Source: UBA4246 sp045113695 (GTDB taxonomy: Bacteria > Bacillota > Clostridia > Christensenellales > Aristaeellaceae). Taken from it: 64,000 nt of DNA. The translations under genes and the position numbers were made by a program. The notes under the pieces are model-generated. The model was not told the origin of the DNA, made no database searches, and saw only the letters and a list, made by a program, of their open reading frames with translations. Of this stretch, positions 56,176-63,928 are shown piece after piece. Location: contig JBGUJG010000130.1 of the NCBI GenBank assembly GCA_045113695.1, positions 1-64,000 on the forward strand, written 5' to 3'. Position 1 is the stretch's first letter; each line of letters starts with the position of its first letter.

Positions 56176-56742
56176 ATGAAAAAGTTTCTTTCGCTGATGC
56201 TCTGCCTGCCGCTGCTGATTTCTTGCTGCTGCGCTGCCGCTGAGGAGGCGGCCCCTCAGAGCCATATCCTGGTCGTCTATTTCTCCGCCACCGGCACCAC
56301 CAAAGGCGTAGCGGAGAAGCTGGCCGAAGGGCTGTCCGCCGATCTTTACGAAATCGTACCGGAAGATCCCTATACCGCCGCGGACCTCAACTACAATGAC
56401 CGGAAGAGCCGCACCTCCGTCGAAACCGATGATCCGTCCTGCCGCCCGGCCATCGCGGGCGAGCTGCCCGATCTGACAGGTTACGACACCGTGTTCATCG
56501 GCTATCCCATCTGGTGGGGAGACGTGCCGCGCATTGTTTCCAGTTTTGTGGAGCATGTTGACCTGACGGACAAGACGATCGCCGTGTTTTTCACCTCCGG
56601 CAGCAGCGGCCTTGGCAGCAGCATGAAGCACCTGGAACAGCAGGCCGGCGCCGGCACCTGGCTGGAAGGCAGACGCTTCACCGGCCGCACCACCGCGGAG
56701 GAACTGACAGGCTGGGCCAAAGGGCTGGGCATTAAACCCTGA
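56176..56742 (+). CDS. Exported flavodoxin-like lipoprotein
   Basis: This 188-residue protein has a signal peptide ending in a plausible lipobox LIS-Cys17 (KKFLSLMLCLPLLISCCC). A flavodoxin fold follows, with the FMN phosphate loop VVYFSATGTTKGVAEKLAEG and IGYPIWWGDVPRIVSSFVEH. C-terminal helix and GxxFTGRT-type end match flavodoxin_4 proteins. Placing a flavodoxin outside the membrane implies extracytoplasmic electron transfer. It is the last gene of the TetR cluster, 21 nt after the cupin gene with GAGAGGAAAAC upstream. Confidence 0.8.
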   Translation: MKKFLSLMLCLPLLISCCCAAAEEAAPQSHILVVYFSATGTTKGVAEKLAEGLSADLYEIVPEDPYTAADLNYNDRKSRTSVETDDPSCRPAIAGELPDLTGYDTVFIGYPIWWGDVPRIVSSFVEHVDLTDKTIAVFFTSGSSGLGSSMKHLEQQAGAGTWLEGRRFTGRTTAEELTGWAKGLGIKP

Positions 56743-56819
56743 GGAGCAAAAACAGAATATGAAAAAGGGCTTCCGCCTCGCCGCCGGACAGGCCGGCAGG
56801 TGCAAAAGTCCCTGAAGTG

Positions 56820-56855
56820 AGGCCTCTTCCTGGCTGTATACGCCGGGAGAGGCCT
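56820..56855 (+). terminator. Hairpin after the flavodoxin gene
   Basis: AGGCCTCT (56820-56827) and AGAGGCCT (56848-56855) form an 8-bp stem extendable by a few pairs. No good T-run follows, so confidence as a terminator is low. The rest of the 238-nt gap shows nothing convincing. Confidence 0.35.
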
Positions 56856-56980
56856 GTTATGATGATTCTTAAAAAAGCGCTGTGCGGCGCAGCAGCGCGG
56901 AGCGAAACGACAGTCTGACCGGTCCGGACTCCTGGGCTGGATACCAGCCGGAAAGCCGGCGCATTTTCCGGGTCCAAGCG

Positions 56981-57577
56981 TCACTCCAGCTCCGCCCCTT
57001 CGGAAATCTCGTCCAGGGTCAGGCCGAAGGAAGGAACGCATTCGTTCATAAAGTCCCGGACCTCCGGCAGGCTGATCCGGTCAATGGACGCCCGGATGGA
57101 GGCGGCGGCTTTATCAAACTCCAGGTTGCCGGCTTTTTTCTCCTCCACGCACTTGATGTAGGCGCTGATCTTATCGGCTGCCTTGACCAGCTTCCATTCG
57201 GCCGTCGTTTCATCGTGCTGGATCAGCGGGCGGTACTCCTCCCGGAGGTCCTCGGGCAGCATCGACAGCAGTTTTTCGTTCGCGATCTGTTCGAGCCGGC
57301 CGTATTCCTGACGGATGGCCGGGTTATTGTGCTTGACGGGCGTCGGCATGTCGCCGGTGATTACCTCGCTGGCGTCGTGATACAGGGCCAGGGCCATCAC
57401 ATAGCCAGGGTCGTACTGCCCGCCGTAGCGGGTATTGGCGATCAGCGCCAGCGCGTGGGCGATCATCGCGGCCTGCTGGGCGTGTTCGGTATCATTCTCC
57501 GGCCGGGTGTTTCTCATCAGCCCCCAGCGGCTGATATACTTCATGCGGTTGATGTAGGCAAAAAAATGAAATGACAT
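56981..57577 (-). CDS. yfbR: YfbR-type HD-domain 5'-deoxynucleotidase
   Basis: This 198-residue HD protein of the YfbR family removes phosphate from deoxyribonucleoside 5'-monophosphates. It starts with the typical SFHFFAYINRMKYISRWGLM and shows NDTEHAQQAAMIAHALALIA, LALYHDASEVITGDMPTPVK and the late VKAADKISAYIKC. Start 57577 follows AGAGAGGATC; an in-frame codon 21 nt earlier is less well placed. It appears monocistronic. Confidence 0.85.
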   Translation of the reverse strand: MSFHFFAYINRMKYISRWGLMRNTRPENDTEHAQQAAMIAHALALIANTRYGGQYDPGYVMALALYHDASEVITGDMPTPVKHNNPAIRQEYGRLEQIANEKLLSMLPEDLREEYRPLIQHDETTAEWKLVKAADKISAYIKCVEEKKAGNLEFDKAAASIRASIDRISLPEVRDFMNECVPSFGLTLDEISEGAELE

Positions 57578-57600
57578 GGCGGATCCTCTCTGTTTCACTG

Positions 57601-57630
57601 AAAAGCCGCGCGGCGGACTGCCGCGCGGCT
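57601..57630 (-). terminator. Intrinsic terminator after the peptidoglycan-binding protein gene
   Basis: AGCCGCGCGGC-GGACT-GCCGCGCGGCT is an 11-bp GC stem followed on the minus strand by TTTTC. Confidence 0.75.
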
Positions 57631-57647
57631 TATGTGCTGTCAGTTGA

Positions 57648-59057
57648 TTACAGGTTGTAGCCCAGACGGTACTGGATGCGGGAGTAGGTCTCGGTGCCGA
57701 CGATGCCGTCCACCTTCAGGCCTTCACGGCGCTGGAAGGTTCTGACAGCCTGTTCCGTGGTGTAGCCGAACTTGCCGTCGTCATCCCACTCGTTGAGGTA
57801 GCCCAGCTTGATCAGCTTCTGCTGCAGGGCCTTGACGGCCGTGCCCCAGCTGCCGCGCTGCAGCCTCGTGCTGCCGATGATGACTTCGCTGGTGGCGTCC
57901 ACGTAGGGCTCGGTCACCTGCTCGCTCTGGGTCTCGGTCAGGGCGCGGAGGTAAGGCCAGGTCTGCGGGCCGACTTTGCCGTCGATCTTCAGATGCTTGT
58001 CGCGCTGGAGACGCTTGACCGCATTCTCCATCAGGACACCGAAGACGCCGTCCTGCACACCGGTATAGTAACCGCCGGCGATCAGGTACATCTGAGCAAG
58101 ACGGACGCTTGCGCCGTGGCTGCCCAGGGACAGGGTCGCGGGATAGTAGGTATCTTCCGTGATGTTGTCGGGATCCATCGCTTCGTCCGCCTGCTGCGCC
58201 ACCAGGGTATTGGTGGACCACATGTAGCGGCGGGACGCTGCGTCGGCCTGACCGGTCACGCTGACGCCGTTGTTGGCCTGCAGACGCTTGAGGGCGTTCT
58301 TGGTCGCCAGATCGAAGTAGCCGTTGCTGACATCGCCGGGTTCGGGATCGGACCGGACGGCGGAAGAGGGCAGGTACTGCAGGGAGATCAGGCGGAGCTT
58401 CAGGATGTAGACGTCATAGCCGCGCATGCCCATGTACAGGGTCCTGCGGGGAGCCTTGCTGGAGCTGAAATAAGTGGAAGGATTGCTGTTCAGCGCGTTG
58501 TAGGTCTTTTCGCCGACGACGCCGTCCACGCTCAGGCCGACAGACTGCTGGAAGCTCTTGACGCCCGCGATGGTGGCGGAATCATATTCGCCGGAGATGG
58601 GGCCGTTATAGTTGTAGAAAACACGGAGCCTGCGCTGTACGTTGCGGACCTGCTCACCCTTGGTGCCGGGGCGGATGGTCTGGAAGTCGATATCAGACTT
58701 ATGGACGCTGTCGTCCGCGGCCAGGGCATACCAGGTATTGGCGCCGATCTTGCCGTCCACGTTCAGGTTGTTGCGGCGCTGGAAGTTCAGGATCGCGTTC
58801 CTGGTGTTCGTGCCGAAGATGCCGTCAATGCTGCCGGAATAATAGCCGTAGTACTTGAGCCTGACCTGCATGTAGGCGATATCCAGCTCGCCGTCAGGGA
58901 ACTCCACTTCGTCCGTATCATCCCGCATCCCTTTGTAGAGCATATGATCATAGGTGCCCTTGGGATTGACATAAATTGTCTTGGGTTTGGCAAAAGCCGC
59001 TGTACTGGACATCAGGATAATCACCGCCAGCATCAGCGAAATAAATTTCTTACTCAT
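57648..59057 (-). CDS. Secreted protein with five peptidoglycan-binding repeats
   Basis: This 469-residue protein has a signal peptide (SKKFISLMLAVIILMSSTAA). Five PG_binding_1-type repeats follow at about 50-120, 130-195, 210-285, 315-380 and 400-465. Each has the DGxFG...A...FQ...L.VDG..G..T pattern, for example SIDGIFGTNTRNAILNFQRR and DDDGKFGYTTEQAVRTFQRR. There is no catalytic domain, so it is probably a structural or targeting wall protein. ATG 59057 has GAAGGAGGATG upstream; a longer frame reads through non-coding sequence. Confidence 0.85.
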   Translation of the reverse strand: MSKKFISLMLAVIILMSSTAAFAKPKTIYVNPKGTYDHMLYKGMRDDTDEVEFPDGELDIAYMQVRLKYYGYYSGSIDGIFGTNTRNAILNFQRRNNLNVDGKIGANTWYALAADDSVHKSDIDFQTIRPGTKGEQVRNVQRRLRVFYNYNGPISGEYDSATIAGVKSFQQSVGLSVDGVVGEKTYNALNSNPSTYFSSSKAPRRTLYMGMRGYDVYILKLRLISLQYLPSSAVRSDPEPGDVSNGYFDLATKNALKRLQANNGVSVTGQADAASRRYMWSTNTLVAQQADEAMDPDNITEDTYYPATLSLGSHGASVRLAQMYLIAGGYYTGVQDGVFGVLMENAVKRLQRDKHLKIDGKVGPQTWPYLRALTETQSEQVTEPYVDATSEVIIGSTRLQRGSWGTAVKALQQKLIKLGYLNEWDDDGKFGYTTEQAVRTFQRREGLKVDGIVGTETYSRIQYRLGYNL

Positions 59058-59177
59058 GGAATCATCCTCCTTCGTTCCTTGGCTGGTAAGGAGATGATAA
59101 CATAAATAGTTTTCCATTGTGTTACGTTCGTATTGAATTTGCAGGAAGTTTATGCAACATATGTAAACAGAACTTTG

Positions 59178-59200
59178 TCCGATTCTTTAATAGAATCGGA
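59178..59200. other. Perfect hairpin in the 321-nt gap 59058-59378
   Basis: TCCGATTCT-TTAAT-AGAATCGGA is a 9-bp perfect stem without a good T-run on either strand. The gap is AT-rich compared with its surroundings and separates the divergently read-out ends of the aro operon and the wall-protein promoter region. I see no gene there. Confidence 0.4.
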
Positions 59201-59378
59201 AAAGCGGAAACAAACCTTCCTTTCAGCTCCAGACCGTGCAATTTACTTGATCTATCAGCACAATCCGTATGCTTCCCGAGGTTTGCCTTTTCCCTCTTCC
59301 GCCGCTTTTCAGGACAAAAAGCCCGGAAATTGTGACGAAATTGATAACAAACCGGGGAAACTTCTGAACTCCTGCCGC

Positions 59379-60056
59379 TTATTCCGACAGAAAAGCGTAG
59401 CGGTCCAGCATCCCTTCCGCAGCGCGGACCGGCTGCGTCCAGCGGGAAAGCGGAACGGCCCACAGGCCGCGGTCGCCTCCTTCCGCCTGGCAGATGACCA
59501 GCGGCACGTGGGTGACCGACTGGACGGCGATCCCCAGAACCTGGAGCTTCTCCCCCTGCCAGGAAACGTAATGTCCCCTGGGCACCCGCATCTCGCCGCT
59601 CAGGCGGGACAGCATGTCCCGGTGGGCCTGATAGAAGGCTTCCCGGTTGAGGCACGCGGACAGGGCGGGGTCGCCGAGGATCTCTTCCGGATACAGCCAG
59701 CACCCGTCCGCGGGAGCGGGCACGTCCGGCCCGGCAAAGGCCAGGTAAACGTCCTGGATCAGACCCTGCTCCCGGTCCGTCCGGTGCGTGAGCAGGCGCA
59801 GGGCGGATACTTCGATCTGCGCCCCCAGGTGGACGCGGGCCTGGCTGAGCGCCGCCGCCAGGCTGCTTTCTCCCGCGGGAGCATACCCCCACAGAAAATC
59901 GATGCCGGAGACAGCTTTCTTCCATAATATACGGCCGTCCTGCCTGAGGGGCACCAGCAGCCACGACAGGCGGAAATCTCCCGGCCGCAGGGCGTCCGTT
60001 TCCTCGGCCGTCCGGCCGGTCCGCTTCTCGACCCCGTTGTACAAATCAATCAGCAT
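59379..60056 (-). CDS. Nudix-like (degenerate)/DUF1653 fusion protein
   Basis: This 225-residue protein has an N-terminal Nudix-like fold: LYNGVEKRTGRTAEETDALR, then FRLSWLLVPLRQDGRILWKK, resembling IDI-type Nudix proteins. The Nudix box position reads GESSLAAALSQARVHLGAQI, where the REUXEEXGU glutamates are missing, so hydrolysis is doubtful. A C-terminal DUF1653 domain (about 150-215) shows RVPRGHYVSWQGEKLQVLGI and GDRGLWAVPLS. It overlaps aroQ by 11 nt and is the last gene of the aro operon. Nudix activity and its role in aromatic synthesis are unproven. Confidence 0.7.
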   Translation of the reverse strand: MLIDLYNGVEKRTGRTAEETDALRPGDFRLSWLLVPLRQDGRILWKKAVSGIDFLWGYAPAGESSLAAALSQARVHLGAQIEVSALRLLTHRTDREQGLIQDVYLAFAGPDVPAPADGCWLYPEEILGDPALSACLNREAFYQAHRDMLSRLSGEMRVPRGHYVSWQGEKLQVLGIAVQSVTHVPLVICQAEGGDRGLWAVPLSRWTQPVRAAEGMLDRYAFLSE

Positions 60057-60501
60057 GCTCCCGCTTTTCCTTTCCGATCGTATCGCACAGCCACTGAAGG
60101 CCTTCCCGGTAGCCGTCAAACCCCTTCCCGTAAATGACCTTCTGGGCGTACAGGGAGACATAGGAAAACCGTCGGAAGGCTTCCCTTTGGGAGATATCGG
60201 ACAGATGCACTTCCGCAGTCGGCAGGGCGACCGCCTTGAGGGCGTCCAGGATGGCGACGCTGGTGTGCGTGTACGCCGCGGGGTTGATCAGAATGCCGTC
60301 CGCCGTGTAGAGGGCCTGCTGGATCTTATCCACCAGGGCGCCTTCATGGTTGGACTGGAACAGCTCCACTTCCGCGCCGAGTTCTTCCGCTGTCCTGCGG
60401 ATCACCGCTTCCAGGGCGGCAAAGGACCTGTCCCCGTAAATGGCCGGTTCACGAACCCCCAGCAGGTTCAGGTTCGGTCCGTTCAGTACCAAAATGCGCA
60501 T
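60046..60501 (-). CDS. aroQ: 3-dehydroquinate dehydratase, type II
   Basis: This 151-residue type II dehydroquinase converts 3-dehydroquinate to 3-dehydroshikimate. It begins RILVLNGPNLNLLGVREPAI with catalytic Tyr22 following, then ILINPAAYTHTSVAILDALK and EVHLSDISQREAFRRFSYVS. Start 60501 has GGAGGATTTC 6 nt upstream and lies 53 nt inside the end of the aroE/aroK fusion gene. It is one of the steps between DAHP and shikimate; aroB and aroF are not in the window. Confidence 0.93.
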   Translation of the reverse strand: MRILVLNGPNLNLLGVREPAIYGDRSFAALEAVIRRTAEELGAEVELFQSNHEGALVDKIQQALYTADGILINPAAYTHTSVAILDALKAVALPTAEVHLSDISQREAFRRFSYVSLYAQKVIYGKGFDGYREGLQWLCDTIGKEKREHAD

Positions 60502-61726
60502 TGAAATCCTCCAGAATGTTTTTCGCCAGATATTCCAGGGAGCGGTTATTCTCAAAAGCCGCGTCGGCGAGGGCCTGATAATAGGGCATCCTGGCTTCCC
60601 GCATCTTTTCCAGCACCCTGGCGGACTGGGAAAGGGGACGGCCTGCCCGGTCCAGCGCTTCCACCGGCCGGTCGATCAGGCAGATCCAGCCGTTCAGGCG
60701 CATGATGTCCCGGTTTTCATCCCGCAGCACGGCGCCGCCGCCGGTTGCGATGACGCGGCCTCCTTCCCGGCAGGCTTCCATCAGGGCTTCGGTCTCCCGG
60801 TCGCGGAAGCCCGTCTCGCCGTATTTTTCGAAGATGGCGGGAATCTCCATCTGCGCGTTCCGGACGATCATCGTATCCGTATCCAGGAACGGCCGGTTCA
60901 GGGCCCTTGAAAGCAGCCTGCCGGCGGACGTCTTGCCGCTGCCCGGCATGCCGATCAGGATCAGATTGATCTTTTCCCTGCACAGGGCCCGGTACGCCAG
61001 TTCAGCGCTCTGGACCGGCACCGGCCTGTCCATGAACAGTTCTTCCGCCGCGCAGGCCTGCTCGACCAGCATCCTCAGCCCGTTGGCCCAGCGCAGGCCC
61101 CATTTTTCGGCCTCCAGCGTGAGCCTCGTGCGCAGGGGGTTGTAAATCACGTCCAGCACCGCTTCCAGCCCGGGCAGACGGTTCAGGTCCAGCAGCGGGG
61201 CCTCGTACTGACCTGGATACATCCCCACCGGAGTCGTGTTGATGACCACCTGGGCATTTTCCGCTGTCCGGTAGACGTTTTCGTAATTGACCGGTCCGGA
61301 GCGGGAGACCCGGTAGATTTTCCTGGCCCCGGCCGCCTGGGCCGCGTACCAGGCCGTGCGGCCGGTGCCGCCGCTGCCCAGGATCAGCACGACCTTTCCT
61401 TCCATGGAAACGCCCGCGTGGTCCGCCATGCTCATCAGCCCGGTGATGTCCGTATTGTCCCCGTACAGGGAACCGTCCCCCCGGCGGACGATGGTGTTGA
61501 CCGCGCCGATCCCCAGCGCCTTTTCCGACACCTCGTCGCACAGCGGGATCACACTCTGCTTGTAGGGGATGGTGACGTTCAGGCCGTCAAATTCCTTCCG
61601 CCTGAGAAAGTCAGCCAGTTCCGACGCGTCCAGATCCTTGAGCCGGTAATCCTGATTGCCCAGAAGCGCGTGCAGCCGGGGCGAAAAGCTGTGTCCCAGC
61701 GGATGGCCGATCAGATAATAGCTCAA
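60449..61726 (-). CDS. aroE: Fused shikimate dehydrogenase-shikimate kinase (AroE-AroK)
   Basis: This 425-residue bifunctional protein has AroE at about 1-250 (HPLGHSFSPRLHALL, catalytic Lys56 in VTIPYKQ, Asp93 in DNTDITGL, NADP loop LILGSGGTGRTAWYAAQAAG, INTTPVGMYPG). AroK follows at about 253-415 (Walker A ILIGMPGSGKTSAGRLL, DTDTMIV, FRDRETEAL, IATGGGAVL, LID motif region RPLSQSAR). It carries out two consecutive steps, dehydroshikimate to shikimate to shikimate 3-phosphate. The start is TTG at 61726 with AGGAGGTATAAAGG made from the end of pheA. Separate AroE and AroK proteins are the usual state. Confidence 0.93.
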   Translation of the reverse strand: MSYYLIGHPLGHSFSPRLHALLGNQDYRLKDLDASELADFLRRKEFDGLNVTIPYKQSVIPLCDEVSEKALGIGAVNTIVRRGDGSLYGDNTDITGLMSMADHAGVSMEGKVVLILGSGGTGRTAWYAAQAAGARKIYRVSRSGPVNYENVYRTAENAQVVINTTPVGMYPGQYEAPLLDLNRLPGLEAVLDVIYNPLRTRLTLEAEKWGLRWANGLRMLVEQACAAEELFMDRPVPVQSAELAYRALCREKINLILIGMPGSGKTSAGRLLSRALNRPFLDTDTMIVRNAQMEIPAIFEKYGETGFRDRETEALMEACREGGRVIATGGGAVLRDENRDIMRLNGWICLIDRPVEALDRAGRPLSQSARVLEKMREARMPYYQALADAAFENNRSLEYLAKNILEDFNAHFGTERTEPEPAGGS

Positions 61727-61729
61727 CCT

Positions 61730-62851
61730 TTATACCTCCTGATACGCGCCCAGAAACACAAAGAGCGGCAGCTCGGCCGAAAGACTCAGAAGCAGGCGGC
61801 GGACGGCTGGCTCGTTCACGCTGGCCTCCAGGTCCGCATAGAACAGGTAATGGAAATTGGAGCCCTCGTCCGGCCGGGACTCCAACTTGGTCAGGTTCAG
61901 GCTGCCGACGGCAAAGCGGCCCAGCACCCGGCTCAGCGCACCCGGCTCATCCGGCAGGCTGAACAGAAGCGACAGCTTGTTGGCCCCGGGATAGATGCGC
62001 GGCTCCTTGCCGATGATGATGAAACGGGTGTAATTGTTGTCCGTATTCTGGATATGGCTGCGCAGGATGTTCAGGTTATACTGCGCGGCGCAGCTTTCGG
62101 AAGAAATGGCGGCCACCGCCGGGTCCCCGGAGGCGGCGACCTCCCGCGCGGCCATCGCCGTGTTGGCGCAGACGCGGGTCTTCACCCCCGGAAGGCTTTT
62201 CAGAAACCTGCTGCACTGGCCGAGGGCCTGCTCATGGGACAGGATGACCCGGATGTCCGAAAGCTCTGTTCCTTTTTTCGCCAGCAGATGGTGCCGCACA
62301 TGCAGCTTGACCGACCGGACAATAAAAAAGGAGTGGGAGCGCATCAGGTCATAGACCTTCGTCACCGAGCCGTGCGCGCTGTTTTCGATCGGCAGTACGC
62401 CGAAACGGGCCTCTCCCTTTTCCACCGCCTCGAACACGTCGTCGAAGGTGTCCTGATAAACGATGTCTGCGAAGCGGAAAGCCCGGTCCGCCGCGGCCTG
62501 GGAATAAGCCCCTTCCACCCCCTGACAGGCGACCCGGGCGGCATGCGGGAAACCGTTCTCATCCTCCGCCGGCAGGGTAAACCCGTTTTCGTCCGTCAGC
62601 AGCTGGAGCTGGTAGGCGCGGGACAGCTGCATGATCTCGCCGTAGAGCAGGCGGGCATATTCGGCCATATCGCCGGCGCTTTCGCTGACCCGGGCCAGGA
62701 TCTTCCTCTCCCGCGCCCCGTCATAGACCGGCATGCCCGCTTCCTTTTTGTAGGCCGCCACCCGGGCGGACAGCTCCATCCGCCTGAGGAACAGCGGCAG
62801 CAGCTGATCGTCCACCTGGCTGATCTGTTCGCGGATTTCCGAAAGTTCCAT
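61730..62851 (-). CDS. pheA: Bifunctional chorismate mutase/prephenate dehydratase
   Basis: This 373-residue P-protein has an N-terminal chorismate mutase domain (about 1-88, SEIREQISQVDDQLLPLFLR), a prephenate dehydratase domain (about 105-280, GVEGAYSQAAADRAF; GVLPIENSAHGSVTKVYDLM; the catalytic TRF in NYTRFIII) and a C-terminal ACT domain (about 293-370) with LESRPDEGSNFHYLFYADLE, the phenylalanine-sensing loop. It leads chorismate to phenylpyruvate and is expected to be feedback-inhibited by phenylalanine. GGAGGAATTC precedes the ATG. Confidence 0.94.
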   Translation of the reverse strand: MELSEIREQISQVDDQLLPLFLRRMELSARVAAYKKEAGMPVYDGARERKILARVSESAGDMAEYARLLYGEIMQLSRAYQLQLLTDENGFTLPAEDENGFPHAARVACQGVEGAYSQAAADRAFRFADIVYQDTFDDVFEAVEKGEARFGVLPIENSAHGSVTKVYDLMRSHSFFIVRSVKLHVRHHLLAKKGTELSDIRVILSHEQALGQCSRFLKSLPGVKTRVCANTAMAAREVAASGDPAVAAISSESCAAQYNLNILRSHIQNTDNNYTRFIIIGKEPRIYPGANKLSLLFSLPDEPGALSRVLGRFAVGSLNLTKLESRPDEGSNFHYLFYADLEASVNEPAVRRLLLSLSAELPLFVFLGAYQEV

Positions 62852-62860
62852 GAATTCCTC

Positions 62861-63928
62861 CTATAGCAGCAGGTCGGCCAGGGCCAGGGCGGCGGCGGCT
62901 TCCACGCAGGGAACCGCGCGGATCGCCACGCAGGGATCGTGCCGCCCGCTGATGACGAGCTCTCTGTCCTCCATTTTGGACAGGCTGACCGACTGCTGGG
63001 GCCGGGCGATCGACGGGGTCGGTTTGAAAGCCGCACGGAAAATCAGCGGAGCTCCGCTGGAAAGCCCGCCCAGGATCCCCCCGGCATGGTTGGACAGAAG
63101 CACCACCTGCCCGTCCCGCACCCGGTAGGGATCGTTGTTCTCGGAACCGCGCAGGGCCGAGGCGGCAAACCCTTCGCCGAACTCGATCCCCTTGACGGCG
63201 GGAATCGCGAAAACCGCCTGAGCGATCCGGTTTTCCAGGCCGTCGAACATCGGGCCGCCGAGGCCAACCGGCAGATGGAGCACGGCGCACTCCACCGCGC
63301 CGCCGACAGAGTCCTGAAGCCGGCGCATTTCTTCCGCCTTTTCCAGCATCTTCTGTCCCCGTTCCGGATCGAATACCGGAAATCCTTCCAGGAGCCTGTC
63401 CAGCGCCGCGTCATCCGTCCACATCAGGTCCATCGGCTCGTCCCGGACGTCCCCCACGGCCAGCAGATGGGCGCCGATGCGGACGCCCCGGCGCGCAAGC
63501 AGCTGCAGCAGGATGCCGCCCGCCGCGCAGAGCGGGGCGGTCAGCCGGGCGGAAAAATGCCCGCCGCCCCGGACGTCCTGAAAGCCCCGGAATTTGACCG
63601 CCGCCGGATAATCGGCGTGCCCCGGGCGGGGAACGTCGCGCAGCTGCTCATAATCGCCGGAGCGTGTATCCGCGTTGTCGATCAGCACGCACAGCGGCGC
63701 GCCGCAGGTCATTCCGTTCAGCACCCCGGAAACGATGCGGGGCGCGTCCGTCTCCCGGCGCTGCGTGGCGCCCTTCTGCCCTGGGGCGCGGCGGGCGAGA
63801 AAACGCCCGAGCGCTCCGGTGTCCACCGGCTCGCCTGCCGGCAGGCCGTCGATCACGCAGCCGATCTTTTCCCCGTGGGACTGGCCGAAAATGCTGACCT
63901 GAATCTTATTCCCGAATGCCGACGACAT
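62861..63928 (-). CDS. aroC: Chorismate synthase
   Basis: This 355-residue enzyme removes phosphate from 5-enolpyruvylshikimate 3-phosphate using reduced FMN. Conserved stretches are SIFGQSHGEKIGCVIDGLPA, DTRSGDYEQLRDVPRPGHAD, FRGFQDVRGGGHFSARLTA and ALRGSENNDPY. A late RPQQSVSLSK and GRHDPCVAIRAVPCVEA complete the family pattern. The ATG at 63928 overlaps the aroA end by 23 nt, with GGGAGGCAGG upstream. Confidence 0.95.
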   Translation of the reverse strand: MSSAFGNKIQVSIFGQSHGEKIGCVIDGLPAGEPVDTGALGRFLARRAPGQKGATQRRETDAPRIVSGVLNGMTCGAPLCVLIDNADTRSGDYEQLRDVPRPGHADYPAAVKFRGFQDVRGGGHFSARLTAPLCAAGGILLQLLARRGVRIGAHLLAVGDVRDEPMDLMWTDDAALDRLLEGFPVFDPERGQKMLEKAEEMRRLQDSVGGAVECAVLHLPVGLGGPMFDGLENRIAQAVFAIPAVKGIEFGEGFAASALRGSENNDPYRVRDGQVVLLSNHAGGILGGLSSGAPLIFRAAFKPTPSIARPQQSVSLSKMEDRELVISGRHDPCVAIRAVPCVEAAAALALADLLL

